From Rhabditophanes sp. KR3021 (Eukaryota; Nematoda; Chromadorea; Rhabditida; Alloionematidae), in contig CAUJLY010000002.1 in assembly GCA_963281155.1 (NCBI GenBank), positions 1,550,001-1,614,000 of the forward strand: a stretch of 64,000 nt of DNA, written 5' to 3'. Under the pieces are notes generated by a model. The model searched no databases and was not told the origin of the DNA. It saw nothing but the letters and a program-made list of their open reading frames with translations. This document shows, piece after piece, positions 10,994 to 23,430 of the stretch. How positions within the stretch are numbered: position 1 is the first letter of the stretch; each line of letters opens with the position of its first letter. A program made the translations under genes and the position numbers.

Positions 10994-11202
10994 AGTGCAA
11001 AAAATTAACCATGAAACAACTAGAAATACTAGCTATCTGAAGTGACAATGTGTCAAAAAAGTTTTATACGGTTAATTTTGTTATTGTTACTTGTTTTTAG
11101 TGATGGAGAAAAAAATGGAAAGGTTTATATAAAGAAAGATAAGTAATTAAAGTTTCATTTATTTCACAAAGTCATAATGTTTATAGTGAGTTCAAAATGG
11201 TT

Positions 11203-11861
11203 TTATGCAGAAATAAAGGTTTTCTGAATAGTATCAAATACTTCTTCAGCATTTCCTAGTGAGGGAATTTCTTTGACCATTCCTTTATCTTTGTAATAGT
11301 TGATAATGGGTAGAGTTTGCTGATTGTAAGTTTGAATTCTTTTTTTCAGAGATTCTTCATTATCATCACTTCTTCCTTGACCACGATTGAGACAACGTTG
11401 CAAGCAGACCTCCTCGTCACATGAGAGATAAAGGACGAATTGGACATTTGTGATGCCATTCATTTCTTTAATCCACCCATCCAAATTATCTCGGTTTCTT
11501 GGAAACCCGTCGATAAGAAAGCCCTTGTTATCATCACCACCTGCTAACATTGCGTTTTTGATTAGTTGGCAGGTAATTTCGACGGGGACAATCGTTCCAT
11601 TAACGATATGTCCTTCTATTAGCTCTCCAAATTGCGAATTCGGACGCTGTCTTTCAGCTCTTAATAAGTCTCCAGCACTAAGATGTTTGTAACCCAATTT
11701 CTAAATATAGGGTTTAAAGACATATATTAAATTAAGCTAACTACCTCTTGAATTAATTGACATTGTGTACCTAAAGTATTTGATGAATCAAAATGTTAAT
11801 ATAAAAAAAGCATACCTTTCCCAACCCCAGGAGATCCAAGAACAAAAACGACATTAAACAT
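11203..11861 (-). CDS. CMPK1: UMP-CMP kinase
   Basis: Three exons (11861-11816, 11770-11745, 11700-11203) with 45- and 44-nt introns encode 189 residues, near the 196 of the human enzyme. It phosphorylates UMP, CMP and dCMP with ATP. The N-terminus [19 protein letters not shown] carries the P-loop. The nucleoside-monophosphate site follows ([37 protein letters not shown]), then the lid with [14 protein letters not shown]. All catalytic arginines of the adenylate-kinase fold appear present. Starting at the internal GYKHLS methionine would lose the P-loop, so the spliced model is preferred. Confidence 0.93.
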
Positions 11862-12342
11862 ATCCTCAATGTAATTTTTATAGTGAACAGATAAGAGACT
11901 TTTTACGGCTAGATTATGGGGTAACTTTAGCAACGAAGTAAAAGGAAACATATTGGAGATGTGATAAAAGGACGTATTTTTCCACGATTTCTTGTGAAGA
12001 GTTCAGTAGAAGATTTATTCGAATAAAGTTGGATGAATTTCAAATTACACCCATCGAATATTAAATGTTTTAGTATATTTGAATTCGGAGTAAAATAGAA
12101 ATAACTAATTGAAAGTTGATTGTAATGGATTCGTCTAGAAGGAACTTCTGGCTTACTATCTATGTAGAAGTATCGCCATATTATATTTGGTAGAAGTATT
12201 CTGAAAATGAACAAGAGATAAACAGATTGAAGAGTAAAGATAGAGTTTTAAGCACTTTTAAATTCTGTTTCAGCATAATTTTTTATTAAATAGGCAGATA
12301 ATAAATAGTATTTATACATTATGAATTGTTAATTAATCAGAG

Positions 12343-15300
12343 TTAATGTTCTCGAGGCAGCGGGCATTCTTCAGTATCATGACCAAACTCTTCGCAATGT
12401 TCACAATATTCACGAGCAGCAAGTTTTACTCTTTCAGTTTTTGGCTTTGGTGGGGGGCTGTATTTGTCGGGTTCTTGGTAATCTTGATCCTGGGTTGGAC
12501 AATCTTCAGTTTCATGTTTATCAAATATCTCACAGATATCACAGTACATTCTTTGAACTTTACCAGGCGTTGAGATTGACAATGGCAAAGGATCGGTATG
12601 ATATGGCTCTTTTATTAGCATGGCATTTTTGTGTGACAATGAATCAATTTTCTGCACTTGAGAAGCTATGACTGAATCGAGGAATGCTGTTTTCGCTTCA
12701 AGTTCTTGGATAATTGCATTATCTGTTTTCTTAATCAATGCTTCGTCTAATTTAGCTTGAATTGCTTCTTTTTCAGCTGACAATTTGGAAGTTTTAACAA
12801 CCCACATTTGTTCAGATTCCAAGAATAAAGTAATTTTTTGATCCATATCAACTTTGAGTTCATTTAATTCGTTTAATATGGATGAATTATCCACATTAGT
12901 TTCTCCGCCATTTTCAGATCCTGCCAACTTCAGAGTTTCAATTTGAATCTTCATTTGTCTAATTAACTGTTCCTGTTCATTGCTTGTTCTGGTAAGGCTT
13001 GATTGTAGATTGGAAGCGGTTTTTTGTAATTCGTCAGATTCGGCGCTTTTATTTTCATATAGTTTTTGATAAGAAATTAATTGGGTTTTAAGCTGTGATG
13101 CTTCAGTTTCTAATTGAGATATTTTATTTTTATCTTCATCTAAAGTTAAATGACCTGAAGAAAGTTGATTTTGCAAGACAATAATATTTGAATTCATGCT
13201 ATCCAATTGACTTTCAAGCAATTTTTTGGAAGCAATATTTTCTTCTTTTAATTTTAAAACTTCTTCTTCCGCGGCAGCTTTCTCAGCTTTAAGAGCCTCA
13301 ATAGATTTCTCAAGATTCAATTGTTCTTTTGCTTTGGCTTCTTGAACATTCAGTAGCTCTTTCCCTAAATTTTCTAAAACAACTTTTGCATCATTGCTAG
13401 AACTGTCGAGTTTTGTCTGAAGCTCTTTACAGATATTTTCTTTATCCTCCAATTTCTTTTGAAGATCTGTAATGGTAAGGTTGTCCGCATTTGCTGAATT
13501 TTGTTTTAATTCATTAATAGTAGTTACTTCTGCTTCAAGAGAGCTAGCCTGTTCGACCATTACCGTAAATCTCTCCTGAATGAGTTTATAATCAGAATCT
13601 TTTCTAATTAACTCTGATTCAAGACTACTGACTTTTTCCAACAATTGACCAATTTTGGATTTCTCCTCATCTAAAGATACATTTCCAGAAGATAATCTTT
13701 CGTTCAAACTAGCTAGTTGATCTTCCAATGATTTTTTGACAGTGCTTCCTTCTTCTGTTAATTTTGAAATTTGTTCATGAGCTTCAGATTTGTCAACCTT
13801 TAATTGTTCAATGGCCTTTGTCAATTCGAGTTGAGTAATTTTATGATCTTCTTTAGATATATTTAAATCTTGCTTCAAATTTTCTATCGTTTTCTCAGTA
13901 TTAATACTAGAATCTCTCAATTTTTGTTCTAAAGCAATAACTGAATCATCTTTTTCCTTTAGCATATTTTGCATTTCTACGATAGCCTGTTTATCGTCAT
14001 GAACTAATTTATCTTTCAGCTCTTTCAGTGAACTCAATTCATTTTCAAGTTCACTTACTTTCAATGATTTTGCTTCAATGATTTGTTTCTCTTCATCGGC
14101 TAATCGTTGAATTTCTTCAAGTCTTTGATTAGATGTCAAAACTTCGTCCTTCAATTTTTGAATTACTTTTTCGGAATTGCTCGTTTCTTCCTTCAATTTT
14201 TGACTCACATTTTCAGAATTGCTCTTTTCTTCCTTCATTTTTTCAATAACCTCTTCAACAATATTTTTTTCTTCCTTCAATTTGTCAATAGCCTTGTCTG
14301 CAATGCTTTTATCTTCCTTCAATTGTTCAATAACTTTTTGGGCATTTATGCTATCTTGCTTCAATTGTTCTTCCAAAGCGTTCAATGAAGCTTCCTTATC
14401 TTTTAGCTTACATTCAAATGCTTCAATAGTTTGCTTATCTTCTTGGGCTAATTTTTCTTTTGAATCCTTTAATGCGCTTAATTCATTTTCAAGCTCACTT
14501 GCCCGTAATATCATGGCAGAAATTTTATCTTCAGCTAATTTTGCATGAGAATTTTTCTGTTCGCATTCAGTTTCAAGATCATTAATTTGAAGAAGTAATT
14601 GAGTAATCTTAGATTTCTCTTCATCCAAGGTTGAACCACCCGAGGAAAGTTGTTGTTGTAAAATAGATATTTGGCCCTCAAATGAATTCTTTGTTGAAAG
14701 ACTATCAGCAATTAATTTTGAGAATTCTTCTTTTGCTTTACATTCATTCATCTTGTTTTCGTCGACACATTTTTGAAAAATTACTTTATTGTCTTCAATG
14801 TCTTTCTGAGCAGCCAAAAGTTCTTTACGTAACTTTTCTGTACTTTCTTCAGATTCTTTCAAAGCTGTCTTAGATTTGCTTTCAAGAGCAGTAAATGAAT
14901 CTTCCTTTTGTTTTAACGTTGATTCAAAATGACTAATTTTGGCCTCATAATCTTTAATCAAGCTCCCTGCATTGTTTTCTGCACTTTTTAAAACGGTAAA
15001 AGCTTCATCTTTTTCTTTCAACGCTTTTTCAAAATGACTAATCTTGGCTTCATTTTCTTTAAACAAATTTGCTGCAATTTCTTCGGCACTTTTTAAAGCA
15101 GTTTCATAGCTAACTTTAAGGGCAGTAAATGCATCATCCTTTTCTTTTAAAACGATTTCAAAGTTGCTCATCTTGACTTCATTTTCCTTATTTGAGTTTT
15201 CAGCACTCTGTTCGGCATTTTTGATGGATGTTTCGTAGTTTACTTTTAGAGCAGCAATCGCATCATCTTTTTCTTTTAACGTCTTTTCGAAATTGCTTAT

Positions 15301-17377
15301 TTTGACTTCATTATCCTTATTTAATTTTTCTAAAGTTTCTTCGTTTGTTTTTAAAACGGCTGCAGATATAGATTTGGAAGCAGTAAGTAAATCTTCTTTT
15401 TCTTTTAACGCCTTTACAAAATCACACATTTTACTTTCATTCTCTTTGTTTCTCTTTTCCGCATTCTCTTCATCAGTTTTAGCTTTGTTTTCAAGAGTAA
15501 TAAATGCTTCGTCGCGTTCTTTTAACTTTGCTTCAACCTTGGCAATGTCAGTTTCTCTGGATTCTTTGAGAGTATTTAATTGTTCAGCAAGTTGTTTACA
15601 TTCATCAATTTGTAAAGCTAATTTTTCGGAATTCGATCGAGAAACGGCTTCCTCGCTTTGTAACTTTGTCTTTAGATTTTGAATCTCTGTTTGAAAAGCA
15701 TCTAATTTACTCTTTTCATCAGATAAAGTTAGTTGGTCAGAAGACATTTGGCTGAGCAAATTCTGAATTTTTTCATTTTTTGCTTCTGATTCAATCAGCG
15801 AACTTTTCTTTAATTCAACTAACTCCGTATCTAACTTATTCGACATTTCTTTGAATTCCGCTAACTCAGTACAAAACTTTTCTGTCTTTTCCTTAAACTC
15901 ACTTTCGTTACACGATAATTGACTTTTAACTTCTTCTAATTCGAATTTGAACTTTTTGTTCTCCTCTCGAGCAACGTTTAATTCTATTCTCAATTCATCC
16001 TCAACTTTATTCACCGATGTTTTGAGCATCACCAATTCTTTATGACTGTCTTCTAAAGATTTGTTCTTCTCTAATAACTTTGAGTTTAATTCACTGATAA
16101 CAGACTCTGTGCTATTAGTTGTAGATAACAAACGTTGTGCTTTATTCAACTCAGTTTGAAGATCTTTAATTGCGGTTGAATTATTCATCAGTTCCTGACT
16201 TCTTTCTTGGCACATGGACTGAAGTTTTTCATTATCTACAACCAATTTATTGTACTTCAACTCAAGCTCTATATTCTCATCTTCTTCTTTTGGGAGTACT
16301 TTTGAATTATCCACAGCTTCATTTAGAACTTCATTATTGACTTGCACTTCTTCTAATTGGTAGTTCAAATCTTCAATCATTTTATCCTTTTCCAAAATCT
16401 GCTTTGACAAATTTTTTACTTCCTCAGCCAGTGATTCTAATTTCTTATCATTCCCAGTATCAATTAGTGGACTGCTTTCCTTAGACGGAGCTTTGAAGAA
16501 CCTCTCCATTTCCGATTGATACATGTCCCGTTCCTTCATGATCTGATCAATGTGCTGATCTCTTTCTTTGAGCAGATTTTGTAAAGTAACTATATTGTCT
16601 TCATGTTTCAGCGTTGTTCTCGAAGAGGCAATGGCTGGTCTTCCATAACTAGCGACACTCCTCATATCAATTGAATTCAAACTCTCATGAGACCCAGATT
16701 TTTGTCTTAAGGCTGAAGCCTTAGTGTGCTTTATTTGTACAAATCTTCCTGCGTCTGTTGGCGCTCTTGTTGCCTTTTCAGCGCATACGAAAATGCCGTA
16801 ATTAGGTCTGCAAGTGAAATACCGTTCTCCTTTAACCGACCCATCATTTTTTCCGAGTGGTGAATCTAACTCAACTCCAGCCCAAATTCCTTTAGCAAAG
16901 TTTGTTTCGTCTAAGAACCTGCAGCTACCAACTTTCCCCCCACCCATTATGACTCGATCTCCGATGTCATATTTGTATTGCTCGGCGTATTTGCTAATTT
17001 GTCTTTTCATAGAACCAGAAACTACGGAAGGACTTTTGACATAATCATCAGTTCTTGCTAGGCGCGATGCTTTCACAAAAAGGCCATGACTCGGCTCACA
17101 CTCGAAATAACGAGTGCCCTGTACCTCCCCCGCATTTTTGCCTAGTGGCTCATCCAATGCAACGCCTATCCATTCCCCAGTAGAAAATTTCGTCAACCCA
17201 ATGAAACAAATTGTACCGATATTCACACCGATTTTACATCGATCGCCTACACTCCAACCACCATAGCCAGCAACACAAGTAGATGCTATTGAAAATAGAG
17301 ACTCTTTACCTATAAAAAAATAGTTGACCAAATAATTTGTATTAATTAATAATAGACTTACTGTCGGATCTGTGCAT
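12343..17377 (-). CDS. CLIP1: CLIP-170-type microtubule plus-end tracking protein
   Basis: A 16-nt first exon (17377-17362, MHRSD) joins across a 52-nt intron to one very long exon (17309-12343), giving 1660 residues. Two CAP-Gly domains (about residues 25-95 and 115-187) contain GKNAGEVQGTRYFEC and GKNDGSVKGERYFTC with the GLFV and GIFV closings. They bind the EEY tails of alpha-tubulin and EB1. A coiled coil of about 1300 residues follows. The C-terminus has two zinc knuckles, CDICEIFDKHETEDC and CEHCEEFGHDTEEC, as in vertebrate CLIP-170, where they contact p150Glued and LIS1. The coil contains two sets of internal tandem repeats listed separately. The neighbouring minus-strand gene ends 271 bp upstream. 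Confidence 0.93.
14140..14345 (-). repeat. 14-residue (42-nt) tandem repeat in the CLIP coiled coil
   Basis: Five consecutive units of the pattern (V/A)IxKLKEEKxxxE are visible, for example IDKLKEEKNIVEEV, IEKMKEEKSNSENV, SQKLKEETSNSEKV. The period of 14 residues is two heptads, so it keeps the coiled-coil register. Confidence 0.75.
14880..15450 (-). repeat. About 39-residue tandem repeat in the CLIP coiled coil
   Basis: At least five units of roughly 117-135 nt share the pattern NExKxSxFEKxLKEKDxAFxALK (variants ISNFEKTLKEKDDAIAALK, ISHFEKALKEKDEAFTVLK). The nucleotide copies are visible as repeated TTTTTCTTTTAACG blocks on the plus strand. Recent expansion of the coil is the simplest reading. 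Confidence 0.7.
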
Positions 17378-17648
17378 TTCAGGACTCTAATTTACAACAG
17401 TTCTCTGAATAAAAAGCTAATTTGGTGTTTTTATTGTATAAGTAACAAGATTATAATGATTAAGTTGTTTTTGCAACTATGCAACAGTTGTTTATTATAC
17501 ACAGTCTACCAATAAAATCAGTTCGAGATAGTCAATACATTAAGTCAGGTTATATACAAAAAAGAAGTAAATAAATGAAAGATCAACGAATAAGTACCAA
17601 GACTTTTATTATTCAATATAAATTAATATAATTTTAAATGTATACAAA

Positions 17649-18981
17649 CTAAGAACGATTATTCTGAAAACTTTTGTCAGCCAAGGCCAAATCACTTTTA
17701 ATGTCCATGATTTTGTCATATATAAGTTCATTAAGAATGATATTCTTGTCGATCCCTTTTTTTAACAGTCTAATTTGTTCGAGGGCTTGTTTTTGAGTGT
17801 TAATTGTTTTTCTACAACTAACTTCTACACTATTCAAATCCCACAATAGTTTGTAACCATCTTCTGGATGATTCAGAGGTTCTTTCTTGATAATTTCATG
17901 AATATGAGCCAATTCTGTAATTATAGTTGCTGTTTCTACTTTGTCTTTATTTTCAAATAGTTTTGGTTCTTGAACAAACTTAAACATATCTTCGTTAAAC
18001 AAACTTTTGAGATCAATATTATTTTGGCGACGAGGTGACTGCTCAATTTCCTGAATAATTGTTCCCCTTTGTCCCGAGTTAACTGTAGGCGATGATGGAA
18101 TAGTTATCAACCCAGATTGTCGATGTAGCGTAGGTGATGATGGAATAGTTATCAACTCAGATTCCCGATGGGGCGAGTTAGTTTGTACTATACGTGGACG
18201 CATCAAACATCTTTCTTGTAATAAACTTTCCTCATTATTAGATTCTAATTCAAGAGGAATTGGAAGTTCTCCTTCCACATTGTACAACGAATACTCGTTC
18301 GTCATGTTCCCAATTGATGCTTCAATATCATCTTCATTCGCGGCAGCCTTACTTATCTTATCTGTCTGAGCCTTTTGGAAATCTTTTAATTGTCTATCAG
18401 TAATTGTTGATGGCTTGGTTTTGGTGATATGCCGTTTGAGATCAACTTTTTGATGCAAATGTCCACAAAAGTCGTCCGGAGTATCTAAATGTTTCCCGTT
18501 GTCCACTTGAATCTTTTTTCCATCTTTTTCATAAGATCGTTTTGTCTCTTTATCATAATTGTTGCCATCGCTTGTCCTTGCTTTGCCAGGTCTGGTGTAG
18601 TTGATTTTTTCATTTGTTAAAACAGAATTATAATGATGCCTTTCTTTGTCAAGACTTCGACTCTTTTGATCGCGATTATGAACGGACGGAGATGAACTGT
18701 TTTTGTAATTATTCCCACAATGCTGCCTATAACTTTGGTTGTAGCTGTAATCCCGTGATCTTTTCGAATCATAATATTCTTTCGAACTCCCAGGCCTGCT
18801 TTCACGGTACAATTCTTCATTTCCTTGGGATCTCCTACCACTTTCAATTAATTTGTCATAATCATCTCGGCCATTGTCATCCGGACGATGGTTAAACCTA
18901 ATATTTGGTGGTGGATAATTATACTGTGTAGGAAAAGCTTCTACATTTCTACTCCAATTAGGAGGACTTCGTGACCGATTC
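17649..18981 (-). CDS. Unrecognised Arg/Ser/Tyr-rich, largely disordered protein
   Basis: One long exon encodes about 443 residues from MNRSRSPPNW. I chose this Met because the acceptor ATATTTCAG ends at 18990, 9 nt upstream; the frame remains open further upstream through the putative intron or trans-splice region. The N-terminal 200 residues are polar and rich in RS, SR, YN and DK, without a clear domain. A short direct repeat follows: HRESELITIPSSPT then HRQSGLITIPSSPT (nucleotides about 18065-18175). The last 120 residues look helical (LKSLFNEDMFKF, LLWDLNSVEVSCRKT). RS-rich tails occur in RNA-processing proteins, but I cannot name a family. It stands divergently to USP48. Confidence 0.6.
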
Positions 18982-19577
18982 ATTGACTGAACTGAAATAT
19001 GCAAAAGTTATTTAATTTTAATTTAATGCTCATAAAAGAAAGGTTAAAAATAATTAATTGACCAGTATCATATTTTAGACATAGCATATTGTCATTATTT
19101 AAAGGATTGCTGTTTAACTCAATCGGTAAAAACAAAGACTAATTCAAGAAAATTTTAGCGCCAAATTTACAAAGGGTTTAAGCGAGATAAGATTAATATT
19201 TTGAATGTTCCAATCATCATTATATGAGGATAAAAAATGAGCTGTTTACTTTTCCTAAAACATATTACCAATCACAATCCCACTAGAACATCGGAGAGAG
19301 TAGTTTACTACGGAAATAAACATGTTTGTTTGCGCGTTTTTGGGAACAACTTAATAAATGATGTTTATCAAATATCTAATGAGTCCAGTAATAACTACTC
19401 CTTAGACAATTTAAATGCAAGTAACGTCCAATTTTATACTCCCAACAATAATTGCAACCACATATTACGCTAATGTGGTGGCAAACTATTTATTGTATAC
19501 TTCGTTGTCTGTATTAATAACTCGAACTTTTATTAATTAAATCAATTTAGGCTCAATACCTCAGCTATATTCAGAAT
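18982..19577. other. Shared upstream region of two divergent genes
   Basis: The roughly 600 bp between the Arg/Ser-rich gene (-) and USP48 (+) are AT-rich. An open frame at 19237-19473 (78 codons) has composition like the surrounding sequence and no recognisable domain, so I do not call it. The region probably holds both promoters. Confidence 0.4.
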
Positions 19578-22500
19578 ATGGCGACAAAACGAAAACATAG
19601 TGGAAACGGAAAAGTAAGTAGTTATGTTAGATTTAGCGCATTTAACATTTTAATTTAGAGTAGTGATAGTAAATCAGTGCTGTCTCGAGAAGTTCTCAAG
19701 AGCATTGAATTGTCAAGCGAAGTGACGTTGCCAACAGCCTTAAAGTTAGCAGAATTAGACAAGCATGATTGTGCTCACAGCAAAATGAATTGTACTAAGA
19801 AGGCAAATTGCAAAGACAGTCCGTATTGCTTGAAGAATCTTGGTATGGAGAAGATGGACAAAATGCAGCAGAAGATAGTATTGGAAATTTCAAACAAAGA
19901 CGTTGAAATGAGAAACATTAACGAAAAACCAAGTGGACTGCAGAATTCTGGAAACCATTGCTATGTCAACTCATTTTTGCAGATTTGGTTCAATTATCTT
20001 CCTTTCCGAAAAGCTGTCTATGATTTTGAAGCAGATGAGAATTTTGAACAGCCAATAGATTCAAAATTAAACATTCAAAACACGATGCTTAGTTTGAAAG
20101 ATTTATTTGCTACAATGCAAATTACGCCGTTTGAAGATGCTTGTGCGTTGCCTCTGATTAAGTTATTAAAATTAAACAATGAGCAAAATGACGCTCTTGA
20201 ATTCACGACACTTTTCTTTAGCATGCTTGAAAGAGAGTTGAAAATGCATAATAATGGGAATCCTTTAAGAAATTTAGTTATGACAGCGATGAAGAGTGTT
20301 CAGAAACAAACGTTAGAATGTACTTGTGGGCAAAAATCGGTGTTATCATCAGATATTGGAAATATTCCATTGAATGTTCAAAACTGCAAGACTCTTCAAG
20401 AAGCAATAGATTCCTATTTTTGCCGTGAAAAGGTGGATGATTACAATTGCGAGGGTTGCAATAGAAGCGGCAATGTCATTAAAAGCATCGAAATAAACAA
20501 GTTACCGAAAGTTCTGGTCATTCAATTAAATAGAATTTCATATGACAGTAGTGGCAAAAGTTGCAAGGTTAATACTCCAATCCACTACCCTAGACGAATC
20601 TGTTCCTCCAAGCTCAATCCGAATATTGCTGTTAGGAATGAGTATGAATTGTTTGGTGTTATGATTCACGATGGAAACCAAACTTATTGTGGTCATTATT
20701 TCGATTTAATAAAAGATCCCAACACAGGCAAATGGTTCAAGTACAATGATAGAATGGTTGATGAAACGAAAGCTCCAGGCTACGACACAGAGCCAAACAC
20801 AAGCGTTAAGAGTAGTACTGATATGAAAGGATGTTATGCATTATTGTACAGAGCTGTTACGGAATTTGAAGAAATTCCTACTCCCAATAAGGAAATGCTG
20901 GCTAAATTGAATAAAGATCTTTATGAAAAATTCTTGATAAGCAAAGAAGGAACATTGAGTGAGAAATTGTGGAAAAACACCTTTCTAGAAGCTTACAAAA
21001 GGATTAATCAAATGTGGTCAAATTTGTTAATTGAACCTTCCTCAACATTACCAACTAAGGATGATGATATTGCATTTGTTTCAACAAAAGTATTACGCCA
21101 ATTTCACGAAACATTCATGTCTGTCTATGAAAAGAAGGTTGAAATTCCAAGTTCATTCAACATAAATAGAGAAAGCTACAATCTGGATGAAACTCAGACA
21201 TTCCTGAAAGAAAATCTTTATCCTAAGCCTCACTTCCAAACAATAACATTAGAATTATGTGGTCACGGGAAGTTGCTGCTTGAGTCAATTTTATCTGGGG
21301 ACGTCAAAGCTGTAAACAAACGAGGAATTGTAGAAATGCTTGATACAATGCAGTTGAGTGTGTACAATGTTGAATCTATCAAAAACAGTGACCAATATTT
21401 CAAGCGAAACATAATTACAATTAATGATATCTGCCTCAGCTGTATAGAAAAGTTAAAAGAACGAATGACTTTTGAAAAAAATCTTGACTCTACGAATGCA
21501 GTAATTAAGAACATATTGAAAGATTCGGCAAGAAGGACCTTTGACTACAAAATTTGGAAGGAAAAAAATATTAGTTTTCCAGAAAAAGCAAGATGGGTTG
21601 GGAAGGCTCATTTGAAGAATTACAAGAAACTTGCTGGGGATATGATCAATCGCTACTTTAGAACTTTTGGTACTCCGCATCGCTTAATTTTCTCCAGTAA
21701 TTCGCAGGACAATAACGGAACGGAAGACACTGACGAGGAGTATGATGAAGTCGTTGAAAAGAAAACAAAAATCGAAAATGAATTTAGCGAAGGATTCGAG
21801 GAATTAACAACCAAGACAAACCGATTATCCGAAGACATTAATGAGGACTTTCTTTTTAATGATGTTCTGTTTTGCCCACATCGAGGTTTAACATATGAAG
21901 AACCTCGTTTGTACGTTTCATACGATGAATGGCAAAAAATTACGGATCCTATTTTTCCCGAAAACAATGAAGTAATTTGTGGAGAAATCGACGAATGTAG
22001 TGATTGCACCACCAAATACTTCGTCAATGAAAATGATAGGACATTAAGAGCTCAAAAGGTCAATGGTCTTAAAGAAGAAATTGGACCACTAATTAAGGGG
22101 ATTGAAAAGCGTCAAGCCACTAGTACCAACGTCAAATTTAGTCACGTACTTTGCAAAAGATTTATTAGAAATTTCCCAAAGGTATTTAAATCTGAAGAAT
22201 ATACTAAACAATTAAATGGTGTTTGCCAAGAATGTCTTGTTTGTGACAAGCACAAGAAGCAATTCCTCCAGGAAGATTTGAAACAATACAATGAATTATT
22301 TGTTTCTGTTAGTGAAGATGAATTTAATAAAATTGGACTTGCTGTTTTGAATCACGGCTTTATTGAAAAAATGCCCTTAGAACTGAAAATTGATGTTGAA
22401 ACAGGATTTCCAAATGATGAGAGCTTTTGTGAGGAATGTCACGAACAAGCCTTAAAAGATCAAGATGACGATCGTTTCTTCTATCCAAACGGGGCTAAAA

Positions 22501-22853
22501 TATACGCAAAAGTAGTGGATTTGAATGAAAAGAATTCAGAAAATGGATTTAATCTCTTTCTTACCACAAAAAGGAATAATACTAAAAATGTCATAAGTTG
22601 TAATATGTACTCAACTGAGAAGGTGTTTGAAATGAAAGCAGCATTTGCAAATCTTCTAAAAGTCAATCCATACTCACTAACAATTTTGAACAATGAAAAA
22701 GAGCTTAATAATGATTTAACCCTTCAAGAAAGTAAAATTCCTAAAGGAAATGATGACAATCCAATGGTTCTGATTGTTAACCAAAACGAAACATCCTACT
22801 GCATTGATGAAAGACCTGTCGAGACAGGATTTAAAGATTCCGCTCTAAGTTAA
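19578..22853 (+). CDS. USP48: USP48 deubiquitinase
   Basis: A 36-nt first exon (19578-19613, MATKRKHSGNGK), a 45-nt intron and one long exon (19659-22853) give 1076 residues; human USP48 has 1035. A USP48-typical Cys-rich prefix (NCTKKANCKDSPYCLKNLG) precedes the C19 peptidase domain. The catalytic Cys is about residue 113 in NSGNHCYVNSFLQIWF, the His about 358 in TYCGHYFDLIKD, and Asn/Asp in WFKYNDRMV. The zinc-ribbon Cys pairs CTCG and CEGC are present. The middle has DUSP-like segments with paired cysteines (CGEIDECSDC, CQECLVCDKHKKQF). A ubiquitin-like domain closes the protein (VNPYSLTILNNEKELN). USP48 is a nuclear deubiquitinase acting on histone H2A and NF-kB signalling. Confidence 0.93.
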
Positions 22854-22927
22854 ACTAATTTATTTCAAATCAAATTTATTTTATTTCATAATTGCTGCCC
22901 TTTAAATTACTTTTAAATAAATACTTT

Positions 22928-23116
22928 TATTGAATACACAATTGTTATAACTTTTCGTTTCATTCACAACATTGTAGAATATTTTATTGAATATGCAATT
23001 GCTGCAACTGTTCTATTCCATAACAACTGTTGTATGCTTATATTTAATTAAATATGCAATTGTTATAACTTTTTTATTTCGCATACAACTGTTATATTAT
23101 ATTGAATAGGCAATCT
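22928..23116 (+). repeat. Degenerate tandem repeat, about 60-nt unit
   Basis: Four imperfect copies of a unit beginning TATTGAATATGCAATTGTTA and continuing with AACTTTT and a CATACAACTGTT-like end start at about 22928, 22988, 23047 and 23100. It lies just after the USP48 stop codon and before a short minus-strand ORF. Confidence 0.6.
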
Positions 23117-23290
23117 TTACAACTTATTTTTTGGTTTTTCTTTCTTATGAACAGCCGATATTTTTTGCCCCTTTCGAAAACTTGAGTTGATAGCTCTTGG
23201 TAATGTAATATCTTTTTCTAAATATCTCAAAGGAAATTCCGGAAATTGCAAATAAGTTATCATTGCTGGAGCCGTTGTAAAAAATAACAT
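23117..23290 (-). CDS. Short unidentified protein, 57 residues
   Basis: A minus-strand open frame from ATG at 23290 to TAA at 23119-23117 reads MLFFTTAPAMITYLQFPEFP and continues with LRYLEKDITLP, ending in the basic tail AVHKKEKPKNKL. Codon use is clearly less AT-biased than the flanks and the sequence looks like a genuine small protein, perhaps a small mitochondrial or membrane-associated protein, or the last exon of a longer gene. I cannot assign a family. Confidence 0.4.
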   Translation of the reverse strand: MLFFTTAPAMITYLQFPEFPLRYLEKDITLPRAINSSFRKGQKISAVHKKEKPKNKL

Positions 23291-23430
23291 TATTAGAGCA
23301 TATATGATTTAACTCAGAAAGAGTAATTTGATTTTTTTAAATTTAAATATAAGTGTCTGAATGAAAAAAAGGAGTCTATGACTGTCTAATGACATCATAT
23401 ATTTGTTGATTCGACAATCACAATTTCAAG

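Noticed and set aside
11927..12214. 95-codon minus-strand frame upstream of the UMP-CMP kinase
   Set aside because: AT-rich, no domain, and the kinase start at 11861 with its P-loop exon explains the gene without it.
14107..15682. Several plus-strand hydrophobic frames resembling membrane proteins
   Set aside because: They are shadows of the CLIP coiled-coil exon; Lys/Glu codons read antisense give Phe/Leu/Ser.
19237..19473. 78-codon frame between the Arg/Ser-rich gene and USP48
   Set aside because: Composition equals the flanks, no recognised motif, and it lies in a divergent promoter region.
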